In this document: positions 45,551 to 56,997 of the stretch, in pieces
How the letters are laid out: each line of letters starts with the position of its first letter
Position numbering within the stretch: the stretch's first letter is position 1
Source: Tipula vernalis
Lineage: Eukaryota; Arthropoda; Insecta; Diptera; Tipulidae
Direction: 5' to 3'
Length of the DNA: 64,000 nucleotides
NCBI GenBank assembly: GCA_958295665.1
Contig: OY282559.1
Coordinates: 250,971,461-251,035,460, forward strand
Position numbers and translations under genes: made by a program
Notes under the pieces: generated by a model
What the model was told of the DNA's origin: nothing
What the model saw: the letters and a program-made list of their open reading frames with translations, nothing else
Database searches by the model: none

Positions 45551-47133
45551 TATAAAACATATTGTTTCAAGCTTTATTCACGGCTAACAACAGGGTGAAG
45601 TGGAGATAGACAAAAATAATTCTACAGCGACGATAAACGTAATTAACGGTAAAATATAAATTAACGCAATAACATTAAAATGTCACAACGAATTAATTTT
45701 TATTTTTTTTGTTTTATTTATAATTTTCCAACCGAGGATTCAAAGATCCAAACACAGCCAAAACCAAAAAATTATAAATCAATTCATGTCATAAAAATTA
45801 ATTAAATGTGTAATTAATTAGTTATACAGAATTCTAATTAATTTTCTGTAATAATAAATAAATTTTATTGTAAATTTTCATTTTTTATTTATTCATCATT
45901 TATTTTATTTAAATTCATAATAATAATAATAATTTATATTAATTAATTAATAAAAAAAAAAAATAAAACCTATTTCATTTTGTCTTTATTAGATGATTTA
46001 CGGTTAAGGTAAAAATAAAAAAAAATTATAAACTAATATCAACTAAATTAAAAATCAAATAAAATAATCGCGCATACATTAATAAAAATAATAATAATTA
46101 ATTAATTATTATTCTTTGGTATTATTTTTATTTTAATTTTATTTTTATGTTTATCGTAAACTTAATTTTATTATTTAAAATTACTAATTAAAGTCGATTT
46201 TATATTTTGTTTACTGTCAGTCGTCTGCCTGCGCCTGTCTATCTAGTTAAAATTGTTAAAAAGTAAAAAAAAAAAATCAAAAAAACACAAAACAAAAATT
46301 AAATCGGAAATTAAAACACAGAGTTACATAATCTCTTAATAATTAAATTAAAATTAAGTAGGAAAAATAAAAACCTAAATTAGGGTAATTAGGACGAGAT
46401 AGCTAAATAGTATTATAGAGAAGAGTGAGAGAAGTATTGTTATAAATTTAATTTTTTTTTTTTTTTTTGGACGTTTTTATTCGTTTTATATTTTCTTATC
46501 AGTTTTCTTAATTTTTATTATTTTGCTCATTTTTATTATTATCGTTATCAATCTAAGAAATTATACTTATACGTATAATTATTATAATATTTATTTAATT
46601 TTTTGCTTGTTTTTAAATTAACAGTGAAATTATAATTATCGCGTATCTATAAAGTTATTTTTGGGTTTTTGTCTTCTGTTTTAGAGTTAGGAGGGTGTGT
46701 AATTGGTGTAAGCAGTTTTTGATACACGCGCATGGTATAATAATTTTTTTAATTAAATATAATATTGTACATCGTCTTATCTAAATCTCTTTCCTTATCA
46801 ATATTATTTTATAAACCATTCGGCTACGACTTACTAATACGTGTGTGATATGCGATGAAAATTATTTTATTTATTTTAATTTTGAAGGACTATTACTTAC
46901 TTGTTGATATTATATAGTTTGTTTTTGGTCCCATTGTAATGAAAACAGAAAAACTGTATTAGGGGTATAACAAACAAACCAAAACAAAAAAAAAAAAGAA
47001 ATGTAAACTAAATAAAAATAATTTCACTGCAAATTTAATAATTCACTTACTATTTTTTATATCTTGTATATTAAGCAAAAACTATAAATTAAATTAATTA
47101 AAAAAAAAAAAAAAAATTTAGAAAATTCTAATC
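45551..47133 (-). other. Probable 3' UTR of the robo-like gene
   Basis: About 1.6 kb of extremely AT-rich, non-coding sequence lies just downstream (minus strand) of the robo stop codon. It has many TTTATT words, that is AATAAA on the minus strand, so poly(A) site choice cannot be fixed. The BEL element was inserted at its distal edge. The UTR assignment is by position only. Confidence 0.5.
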
Positions 47134-48473
47134 TTATCGTATCTGCCCCATTTGACCGCCATTACGATATTTTCTATCACTACTTTTCGATCGGCTACGA
47201 CTACGACGTGATCGGGGCACCCAACGATTATTATCACTTTCACTATCCTCTTCGGAGCTTTGACCACTTGGTGTATTACTACTACTTGCACCCCCATTTA
47301 CACAATTACTAATACCATTACTACCGCCACCGTTCACCACCATCCCCACCACACCATTTTGATGTGATATTTGTAAACTATTTGGATTTGTATTCGGATT
47401 TATTACGATACTATTCGGTATATTACCGACAATATTACGATTTATAATCCGTTTTTGACTTAACATATTCGGATCCTGATGATATTGCGGATGGTTTTGT
47501 TGTGGTGGTGCTTGTTGTTGTTGTTGTTGTTGTAATTGATTTTTATTATGATTATTTTGATAAAGTCTTAAATTGTTTTTATTATTGTACAAATTTAGAT
47601 CAGGACATGGGGGCGGTGGCGTTGACGGTTCATAGCTATCATCATAGTATTCCATATTATTTACATTACGATAATATTCTTCGGTTGGTTCACCGCCATT
47701 ATTGAAATATGAGTCTAATTGCTGTTGCTGCTGCTGCTGTTGACGGCACTGTTCGTACAGTACTGAACCACTTTCGTAGTCGTTCTCATCGTCATTTTGA
47801 TGATAGCCTAAATAGCCGTGAGGATAATCATGATTATAGTGCTGATGATGATTATTTAAGTCGTTTGTGCCGTGCGGTGTCATTCGGGTGGTGCGTTGTG
47901 TCATCCAATTTTGAGGGAAATTCGGGATAGGTGGTGGAAGGGTACCCCAACGTGGTGGCGTCGGCGGAATTCGTCGCATTACTTGTGGCGACATGGCAGC
48001 TGGATTTGTGCGTATTGTCATATTATTCGGTGGTTTATATGCACCGTATGGGTGATCGGGCGGCGGTGGTAAAATGTCACATAAATTTAATGGCTCTCGA
48101 GATGGTGCATTATATTCACTCGAACTTGGGCTATTCGAGCACATTTTTAAACATGAATCATCGGATTGTGGACCTAATACTAAACCGCCTTGATTATTGT
48201 TCATTACACCGCCAGCCCCACGTTTCAATGTGACCGTGGCATATGGTTCGGGAGGTGCTGAAGTTGATGTGTTAGTGGTAGTCGTGGTTGAATTCGAATT
48301 CATCATTTTCATCGAAGGCATCATATTATTTGTGACCTCCGCATATTCTGATCCCTGTGAAGATGGCGGGGCCGGTGGCGCTAATGAATGGGATGTCTTT
48401 ACCACCATAGGATTTCCATGCAACCATAAAGTATGCTGCTTATCTGGTATTGTTGTTGTTAATATTGGTCCGG
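47134..48473 (-). CDS. robo: Roundabout-type receptor, last exon (cytoplasmic tail)
   Basis: The open frame ends at TAA (47134-47136) and starts at the acceptor AATTCAG at 48474. It encodes about 446 residues of intracellular tail. Robo conserved motifs appear in canonical order: CC0-like SEYAEV near tail residue 44, CC1-like EPYATVTL near 78, CC2-like DILPPPPDHPY near 135-145 (Ena/VASP EVH1-type ligand), and a CC3-like PTPPRWGTLPPPIP near 170-185. PolyQ (CAG/CAA), Asn-rich and Gly-rich stretches follow, then an SRSRSKSS basic end. Robo is the Slit receptor that mediates axon repulsion at the midline. Drosophila Robo2 and Robo3 lack CC2/CC3, so a Robo1-like paralogue is the better guess. Other Ig receptors (turtle, Dscam) also have PYAT motifs but not this order. 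Confidence 0.78.
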
Positions 48474-48538
48474 CTGAATTATGCAAAAAATAAAATTAGA
48501 ATCTTTACGTTTATAACAAACGCGTAAAACAGTTTTAC
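48474..48538 (-). other. Short intron in robo-like gene
   Basis: 65 bp with donor GTAAAACTG and acceptor TTTTGCATAATTCAG. Removal keeps the frame: the transmembrane exon ends in phase 1 and joins to a Gly-Pro-Ile-Leu-Thr start of the tail exon. Confidence 0.8.
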
Positions 48539-48684
48539 CTGGATAAGAAGCTTTCATATTCCGCTTATTACGTCTGGCCCAAAAAACGGTAAAAATTGCG
48601 CCGCCCACTAAGCATATCCCCAAAATACCAAGTGCAATTCCGGACATCCAAGCTGAATTCCAACCCGTCGACGTGGGATCAGAT
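48539..48684 (-). CDS. robo: Roundabout-type receptor, transmembrane exon
   Basis: A 146-bp exon between the acceptor GTGTTCTTACAG and the donor of the 65-bp intron. It encodes a short extracellular juxtamembrane piece (SDPTSTGWNSAWM), a single transmembrane helix of about 22 residues (SGIALGILGICLVGGAIF and TVFW), and a basic stop-transfer and proximal tail (ARRNKRNMKASYP). This fixes the downstream exon as cytoplasmic and makes the product a type I membrane receptor. Upstream Ig and fibronectin exons were not found in the rest of the window, so the gene continues beyond a long intron or outside the window. Confidence 0.77.
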
Positions 48685-50858
48685 CTGTAAGAACACAAAA
48701 AAAAATTCATTTAACAAATGCATGTAGAGTATATATAAATTGTCTTGTTATGTAAATTGGAGCAAAATTACTTCTAAATGTCGCCCCCTCTCTTCCTCCA
48801 TTCTATACATGTTAGACAACAACTAAATAAAAGGCAAAATAAAACATTTCGTTTTGGAAAATGCATTTTTCATGTATTACATCTTATTTTTCGAAAATGT
48901 CACAAAGCGCATATCTACGGGGGGGGGGGGGGAGAATAACAGAAACGAAATAAAAAATAAAAATCCAGAACACAAAACTACTGTACTGAATATTTAAACA
49001 TAAAAAAAAATTCTGGGAAATAGAGCAAAGAAATTTTCATCACACTCTTTTTCCATGTTCTGTAAGAAAAGTCAAAAAGAAAACGAACACGACGACGAAG
49101 TAGAAAAAGAAAATATTTAAATAAAATTATAAATTATTTGGTTGGAGCATATGTTATGAGAGCTGTATTCGGAGTTTCTTTGTTGTACCAACGTAATATT
49201 TAAATTACTTGGCCAAATATAGCTAAAAAGCTTTAATGATGACGGAAGATTAAAAATAAAATAAAAATAAACATAACCGATCGTTTCATTGAAAACCGCA
49301 AATTAAAATGACCGAAATTTAAATACATGTTGTGACCGCATATATTTATGTAGCAGCAATCAATCATCATCACAGGTTTTGTGAGTGAGTGTGATGCCAA
49401 ATTAAACTTTATGAATTGTATGTGGGTGTAAATTATGCAAATATAATTACTATTTGATTTATTTAGAGTTACCCTTCTGTGTGTCGTTCACATTAGTGGC
49501 AAAATATGTTAGAATACGTTTGTGGTTTATAATATTGCTGCTTAATTTAAACGTCAACCGCATGGTTACCCATTTGTAAGACATTGTGTTTTGTTTAAGA
49601 ATTTTCGAAGTTAACCGTAGGGAGACTGTTTTGGAATATTAGTTAGAATGGCGGTTCTACGTCACGTTATGATGATGAAAAGCTTTCACTGCCTATACAG
49701 TCTATCGAATTCGACCAGATTGCGATTCAAATAATTCATTTTATCATGGATAACCAGAAATTTTAATTCGACAATCGAACATCAATTCGAATTACTTGTC
49801 ACGCTCTCTATAGACCGACAAGAAAGTAAAACCGCAGCTACTCTCCTATTAAGTAAAACCGCAGCTACTTCCCGCATGACCAAAAAATTGCAAATCATGT
49901 TTGATGCTGTATGCTGCATCCAAACGAATGGGAAGTATATAAATTATTTCTTCTTTCCACATCTGCCTATTATAATCCACTACCTCCATATCGAGATCTG
50001 TAACAGAATCATTAAGAATCATTACATACACGACCATTTAAGGGGCAACATACGTTGATCAACTAAATTTCAACGGCAACCTGTAAATAGAACGAAAGTT
50101 AGGAATGTGGTGGGACCACAAAACAGACAAGTGTGTGTATCTTCTTAAGAAACGCAATGTAGTCACAAATGATGTTTGCAGCAAATGACATTTTCAAGCA
50201 GATGGTCTTATTTCTGTGGTCGTACAAGCCAGCTCTTTGTCGTCTAAATCTGAAGGGTCGTCTAGTGTCGATCAGCCCTTCATACACAAATTCTAGCGAG
50301 CTGCGAAATAATTAAGTTTCTCTAAATATTTTTTATAGCAAAACAAAAACCATTTTCTAGCATACATCTATAGTTCAGAGCCACAAAATGAAATTTCTAG
50401 TTGCTAATACGCGAATTTATGTTAGAAAGGAATCTAATATGTAAAGACCATTACAATACCAGTCAGTCATTACAAATTCAACCTTTTGCAAATTATATTT
50501 GCAAAAATTTCAGAAATAAATTTTTTCGAAATATGACATAAATCATTGAAATTTTCGTTGGGAGCAATTACTTAACCCTACTCCACATACATGGGTTTCT
50601 TCCTGTTTTCATAAGGACGAGACTGGTGCAAGAGAAATCTGATTTCATTTACAGTTAGTTAATGAAAAACACATTCGAAGGTGGTCGTCCGCCATATTTT
50701 ATTTTTATATTTACAAAAATCAATCCCGCAGATTTGCGAAGAAAATACATTATTTTTTAAATTCACAAGCAGTAGTGGCCTATTCGAAATTAATTCCGCC
50801 CTACTGACTTCTTAGCATAGTCCGTAATCTTGATCTTTAGTTAAGTGTAGATCTTGAA
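48685..50858 (-). other. Presumed robo intron, no exon recognised
   Basis: Non-coding sequence upstream of the transmembrane exon, with a run of 14 G at 48919-48932. Minus-strand open frames at 49849-50037 and 50099-50287 do not resemble Ig or fibronectin type III domains and have no suitable splice context that I can defend. Confidence 0.5.
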
Positions 50859-51655
50859 ATGCCTAACGAAAAAGAAGACGAGAAAATGGAAATCGATCAG
50901 GCGGGGGTTTCGGTTAAGTTAACCCCGTTTTGGGCGAATAATCCTCAAACATGGTTCGATTCTGCAGAACTGCAGTTCAAATTAGCCGGAATTCCCTCTG
51001 ACAAGATAAGGTTCCTTCATGTTCTTACCGCATTATCGCCGGAGGTAAGCGACAAAATCTCGGACCTTATTAAAAATCCGCCTGATACGGACATGTATAC
51101 ATCAATTAAAAAACTATTAATTACTAGATTGACTCCTTCAGATGAAAGTCAACTCGAGACACTTTTGAGTGGACTCGACCTAGGTGACCAGCGGCCTAGC
51201 GACTTGCTCCGACGAATAAGAACTCTCGCTGGAACGAATTTTAATGACTACATAATAAGGACGTTGTGGATCCGGAGACTTCCCGAAGTCCTACGCCTAG
51301 CATTAGCTGCGCAACCGGATACCTCTACCCTAGAACAATTATCGCAGATTGCCGATTAAATTTTTGACGTGATGAGCCATTCACCGTCGTTAGCGTCGAC
51401 GGACAAACCATCGACCTCTTTCAGGACACCGAATGTTAAACAACAAAATTCTAAAGTACCGACACTACGAACTATCGTAAACATATTAGACGCAATGGAG
51501 GCCCGACTAAATAACATCGCTAGTCAAGTCGGCAGATCTCGATCGCGGAACACTAACTGGTACAAATTCCGGCAACCGAAGCAATTCCGGTTACCGATAC
51601 AATCCCGCAAACCAGATGAACAATTACAATCATTCATTGTGTTATAACCACAATC
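50859..51655 (+). pseudogene. CsRn1-like gag
   Basis: The ATG at 50859 opens 166 clean codons: VSVKLTPFWANNPQTWFDSA, then FKLAGIPSDKIRFLHVLTAL, ISDLIKNPPDTDMYTSIKKL, LDLGDQRPSDLLRRIRTLAG and LWIRRLPEVLRLALAAQPD, the standard capsid architecture of this clade. The frame stops at 51357-51359 (TAA). It continues in another frame through a basic linker to the zinc motif (CYNHNRF, then two Cys in CIQPC) at about 51640-51693, after a further frameshift. Gag assembles the particle and binds RNA. Confidence 0.85.
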
Positions 51656-51677
51656 GCTTCCACAATAGGGCACGGAA

Positions 51678-54487
51678 TTGCATACAGCCATGCAATTTCC
51701 ACCAAACGAACCAAAACTCGCAGCAAGAGGCATCCCAACCAAAAAAAGATTAGGGACAGACAGGGTTGAGTCTGCTACCACACATGAATTCCGCACTAGC
51801 CGGCTCACAATTTATGACAAAACAAACAATATGAATTTTTTAATCGACACTGGCGCTGACCTTTCGGTTATTCCAGTTCATTTTTTTAATATTAATAAAT
51901 ATAGCTATTTATCAGATCTAGCTCATACAGCAGTCAATGGATCAACAATTCGTACTTATGGTACCAGGTTGATCAAACTAGATATCGGTCTAAAACGCAA
52001 TTTCACCCATGCTTTTATCATTGCAGCAGTGAATCGTCCGATCATTGGCGCTGACTTCTTGGTAAAATTCGGTCTATTAGTCGATCTTAAAAATAAGCGT
52101 CTGATAGATTCGATTACTGATTTATCAGTAAATGCTTTCATTAGGACTGATGAAACTCCTACAGTAATTAATTTCTCAATTAATAATGGTTATGGCAAGC
52201 TCCTCAAAAAATTTCCCAGCCATGTAGCTTTGCCCAATTTTAATTTACCAGTCCGCCACAATGTTGTACATCATATCGTTACAATAGGTCATTTGCCTGT
52301 GGCGAGACCTCAAAGACTAGATCCTGACAGGCATAAAGCAGCATTACTAGAGTTCCAACATATGGTGGAATTGAGGATTTGTCGACCATCGGCATCCCCT
52401 GTATCATGTCCTTTACACATGGTGAGAAAAAAGGATCTCGATTGGAGGCCTTGTGGAGACTATCGACGGCTTAATACGGTTACAACACAGGACAGATATC
52501 CGATATCTCACATTCACAATTTTTCAATGAATTTGAACGGTTGCACTATTTTTTTCAAAAAAAGATCTTGTCAGAGCTTACCATCTGATCCTCATCGCTG
52601 AGGAATATATATACAAAACGGCTATTACAACGCCTTTCGGACTTTATGAGTTTACTCGAATGCCATTGGGGAATGCCTACGAAACGCAGCTCAAACATTC
52701 CAGCGATTTATAAATGAAGTAGTTCGAGGACTCGATTTAGTTTTTGTCTATATTGATGACATTTTGGTAGCATCAAAATCAGAGGAAGAACATTTAATTC
52801 ACTAATTTAAACAATGAATTGGCTAAAATTACTCTTCTTGCTCATCCAACGAGTAGCGCACCTATTAGCATTACTACTGATGCATCTAACAGCGCCGTTG
52901 CGCAGTTCTGCAGCAATATAATCAGAAGAAATGGGAGCATTTGGGATTCTTCTCAAAGAAATTGACGAATCCTGAATTAAAATATTCAGCATTCGATCGG
53001 GAACTGTTAGCAATATATCTTGCAGTTAAGCATTGCAGATATTTTGTTGAAGGTCGGAACTTTACTATTTATACCGACCATAAACCATTAATTAGAGCAC
53101 TTCAGTCTAAAACTGAACGCAATCCTAGGCAATCACGCCATTTGGATTATATTAGTCAATTTACCTCGGATATTCAGCATGTGCATGGTTCCGATAATGT
53201 CGTTGCAGATACGCTATCGCGAACTTCTAATATTGACTCGGCTACGGATAAGACAAGTCTTAACTATGATAACATCATTTTGGCACAATAATCCGATGAA
53301 GAGCTTGAAACATTACTCAATGATTCCGGACGACAGTCAACTTCCAAATGGAAGCTTGGACTTTTTATTCTGCCTGGCCTCGAAGTCTACTGCGAAACAT
53401 CTACAGGTCTTAATCGACCTTATATCGCAAATTCATTACGTCGTGCCGTTTTCGACACTTTGCATAATCTATCACATCCTGGAATTCGTGCTACTCGTAA
53501 ATTGATTACATCTCGCTACTTCTGGTCTAGTTTAAATAAGGACATAACCCAATGGGCTAGCTCTTGTTTATCCTGCCAACGTACAAAAGTGCACGGCCAT
53601 ACAATTTCACCTCATGGACAATTCAATATTCCCCAAGGTCGACTCGAACATATTCATATGGACATAGTCGGCCCATTGCCAATATCCAACAACTGCTCAT
53701 ATATTCTAACTTGTGTCGATCGTTTTACTCGCTGGCCAGAAGCATACTGCATGCCAAACATGACAGCTGCTACCATTGCCACCACATTCGTTCATAATTA
53801 CGTATCTCGTTTCGGCGTACCTGCTCAGATAACAACTGACCAAGGAACACAATTTGAATCGAAACTTTTTACTGAGTTAACTACACTACTTGGTTCTCAT
53901 CGAATACGTAATACGGCTTATAATCCTAAAGCCAATGGCATGGTTGAGCGATTTCATAGACAACTTAAAGCTGCTCTCATGGCCAGAGGCAATTCAATCA
54001 ATTGGAGCTCTGAGATCCCAATAATTTTATTGGAAATCCGAGCCACTGTGAAAGAAGATCTAAATTGTTTACCAGCAGAGATGGTTTATGGGCAAACCAT
54101 TAAACTTCCTGCGAATTTTTTATTGATAATCCTCTTTCACCGATGCCTTCAAGCGACACAGTTATCGACCAATTGCGCCAAGCAATGAAGAATCTTATAC
54201 CATCACCGACGCGTTTAGCGAAACAAAAACACATATTTGTCCCGAAATCTCTGGACAACTGTGAGTTTGTTTTCGTGAGGTCTGATAAGGTTCGTGTTGG
54301 ACTTACCCCGCCCGACGAAGGCCCATTCAAAGTAATTCGCCGCCTTCACAAATACTTCATAATCTCCATCAAAGACAAAAATCATAACGTCTCTATCGAC
54401 AGATTAAAACCTGCTTTTGGCATATTAAGTTCGGTCGATCATTCTTTTATGTCCCGAGCCAATAAGGCAGTGAATATTAACGTTTAA
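51678..54487 (+). pseudogene. CsRn1-like pol (protease, RT, RNase H, integrase)
   Basis: The protease motif FLIDTGADLSVIPV is near 51838. RT begins around 52300 (RPQRLDPDRHKAALLEFQHM, WRPCGDYRRLNTVT) and shifts frame near 52560 before FSKKDLVRAYHLI. It has TPFGLYEFTRMPFGN and the catalytic YIDDILVASKS near 52750. A deletion removes the thumb, and RNase H appears at 52941-53291 (SAFDRELLAIYLAVKH, IYTDHKPL). The integrase at 53460-54188 has the HHCC finger (LHNLSHPG, CLSCQRT) and D, D, E in HMDIVGPLP, TTDQGTQFES and NGMVERFHRQ. The C-terminal part at 54143-54487 ends with a GPFKVIRRLHKYF module. Confidence 0.87.
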
Positions 54488-54525
54488 GATTCAAGTTTTA
54501 CTAGAATCAACTAGGAGGGGAATAC

Positions 54526-54652
54526 TGTAGCGATCGATTCTGTATTTAAAATACATTTTTTTTATTCAGTTAAATTTATTATCTGAATTGAACAAATAAA
54601 TACTTGAATCACGCTCCAATTCAAAATAAAATATATTTTATTTTCGCCTACA
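54526..54652 (+). repeat. CsRn1-like 3' LTR
   Basis: 127 bp, beginning TGTAGCGATCGATTC and ending TTCGCCTACA, directly after the purine tract. The inverted TGTAG/CTACA ends support the boundaries. No partner LTR is visible, so this is inferred from position and ends. Confidence 0.7.
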
Positions 54653-54659
54653 ATAATCA

Positions 54660-54876
54660 TCAATTAGGAAGGAACTTGGGAAATTTCTTATCCGATTTTA
54701 ATAAAATTCAGCATGCACGATGGAAATGGGATTTTAAAATGATTTTTAGATAATGTTCTGGAACATGGCCAATTAAGCAAAATGAGAGTCTAAAATGATT
54801 TATATGATGCTGAATTTCATCAAAATCGGTTAAGAAATGGCCAAGTTCCTTCCTAATTGGCCAGATTCCAGAACTA
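54660..54876. mobile_element. Palindromic MITE related to the Tc1/mariner TIR at 2-4 kb
   Basis: The left arm CAATTAGGAAGGAACTTGG, with CCGATTTTAATAAAATTC, is inverted on the right (GAATTTCATCAAAATCGG, CCAAGTTCCTTCCTAATTGG). The same words form the inner TIR block of the element at 1958-4026. It is a non-autonomous or deleted relative without coding sequence, located directly after the LTR at 54652. Confidence 0.75.
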
Positions 54877-56737
54877 ACTAATGCTCCTATCATCAAAGAA
54901 ATGTCTGTCCGCGTTGGCTCTAATAAAGTATATGCTTAGCCACGGGAGGTTTTCATAGAAAAACTTCAGTTTTTTGTATGGGACTTAAAAGTGTGTTCGT
55001 TGTAATGAGGTGTCCGTTAAAGTGAGTGAAAAGAGGTTTCACTGTATTTAGTAAGTTCAAAAATTTACTCATACTTTCTGTATTGAGAGGATATCAAATT
55101 TGGTTTCAAAAATTTCAATTTCGGTAAACGTACAGAACATACAAAATTTCACATTTAGGATATAAAATTGAAAATCGGGTTACAAACTTTCAATTTGGTA
55201 ATGAATTAGATGAATAAATTAAATTAAAATTTGGTTTTAAATAAGTAAAATTCGATAAATTAATTTTTATTTACCTAAGAGTAACTTAAACTCTTAAAAA
55301 TTCAGTCTAGATTATGTGTATCGTTCTGCTCGTCTCAGTTAAAATATTTAATTCCGGAGATTTACAGCTACCTCTAATTTTTAATAGTCCTTTATGCATA
55401 TTTATGAAGAAGAAGTCATGTTTTGAAAAATCAAAATGTACCCGCCAACAGACATAGATAGGTTTTGTGTAGGAATTTTTTAATCTCTCGGTTGAAGCTG
55501 AAGGAATATTTTGATGTATGTAGAACATTATTTTTTAAATTAGCGAGACACGCATTTGGATTGGTGAGTTGGGGAACAAAGATTTGGATCAGCAACGATG
55601 GTTCTAGGTGACATTGTTGAAATTTTGTGAATTTGCTTACCTATAATCTATAATAAACGTCGATTCGTACGTTTGTAAAAGAAATCAAAACTAGATTTTA
55701 AAAAATGGGTTTATAAACATAAATCTATTACCCTTGACAGTTTGCGATTTATTAAATCCGATTCAACTAAACTCGTTTTAATTTACGGTTAATACACTTA
55801 AACTGTTATTGTTTTCATAATATTTGTCAAATTAAAACAGTTGCATTAAATCCTTTTAGTCACTAAACCCAAAATAAATCATAAATACCGTAAATCTAAC
55901 TTCGGTTAATCTCGAAAATACAATAAATCGGATTTATTAAACCATACTCTATCGAGGTCTTATCTCTCTCAATAACAACACTCTGAAATACCCCCTTTAA
56001 TGAAGCTATAGAGAGACGAAGCTCAAAAATTTCTGAGATAATAGCTGCTTAAACACGAAAAAACTTATCGGTAGATTTCATCTATCGATAAGGTTGACCA
56101 AATAAATCGTCTAGATAAATTTTTTGTTTGCTTACGAACGAAAAATTAATTTTTGTACCAGAAAAATTGATCTCTACACAGTAAATTAGTCACTTACTAG
56201 TTTTATCAAGTTTTTAACAGAATAATCGTCCATCGCTGATCTGTCAGATTTCGGAAAGATATTAGCGAACCGAATTATAGCTCGATTTGCGATTTTATAA
56301 GCACTTCGGAGAGGTAGGAGTAAGTTTGAGATAACGTCATGTTTGTTCTACCATTTCAACTGAATATCAAAACAATTGTAACTGACAGACTGGTGAGAAT
56401 TCTTCGAGGAGCAGTGACCTTTTTCCTGGGAAATACCATGACACATTATGGTGTCTTTTTTAGCCAATGTATACTTAAACGTCCTCGAGAAAAGTAAAAA
56501 ATTAAAAAGCCCTCCGAGGTTAAGCTCACGACTTTTTGTAACCAATTTTTATTCAGATCTCCGGTTTTTATCTTTCTTTCATCCAATTTTGTAACGGTCA
56601 GCATGTTTTATTTACCCACTACAAGTCAATAGAAAATTCCGAATGTTGGTTAATTTTTTTTTACATGCGTACAACATGATTTTTCTTGTTTTCCAATTGA
56701 TATATTGCAAAGTAAATGGAATTTCTTGTTAAGCATA
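54877..56737. other. Spacer, no gene recognised
   Basis: AT-rich. Short open frames (55307-55528, 56348-56545) have no domain. A loose inverted pair (TTTATTAAATCCGATT near 55748 and AATCGGATTTATTAAA near 55926) may mark an old MITE, but the arms are short. Confidence 0.45.
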
Positions 56738-56997
56738 TCGTCGTCTCAGGACTAGAGTACGCTAACCACCAAATTGACATTTTCCGGATTTTGATGGTTT
56801 CTTAGGTTTCAAACAATTATCCTTCGTCTGCGCGTATTTACGTTTTAATCAGAATCTCCGTTCCTGAGGAAACTGGTTCTGTGTTTTCCGCTATCCACCA
56901 TTTTCAATACAGTTTAGCGACCTCGCAAACTTTAATTTTCATTTTTCTCAAATAAGTGATTTTGTCGCTTAACGTACTCTAGTCCTGAGACGACGAC
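56738..56997. mobile_element. MITE with 27-bp TIRs
   Basis: TCGTCGTCTCAGGACTAGAG continuing TACGCTAA at the left end is inverted at the right end (TTAACGTACTCTAGTCCTGA then GACGACGA). Only one position differs over about 27 bp. The 200-bp interior is non-coding. The target duplication is not resolved. Confidence 0.75.

Larger units (their letters stand above)
50859..54652 (+). mobile_element. CsRn1-like Ty3/gypsy retrotransposon, 5' LTR missing
   Basis: Gag, protease, RT, RNase H and integrase occur in order on the plus strand. They are followed by a purine tract (GGAGGGGAA) and a 127-bp LTR at 54526-54652 (TGTAG to CTACA). I could not find the matching LTR upstream of gag. Clade assignment rests on the gag sequence and on a CHCC-type (rather than CCHC) gag zinc motif, which I recall as a CsRn1-clade feature. 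It lies in the presumed robo intron, antisense to robo. Confidence 0.82.

Noticed and set aside
47502..48493. Several plus-strand frames opposite the robo tail exon
   Set aside because: Shadow frames of a repeat-rich coding exon; the minus-strand frame has splice sites and conserved motifs.
49849..50287. Minus-strand frames considered as upstream robo exons
   Set aside because: No Ig or fibronectin type III pattern (no Trp/Cys core) and no matching splice phases.
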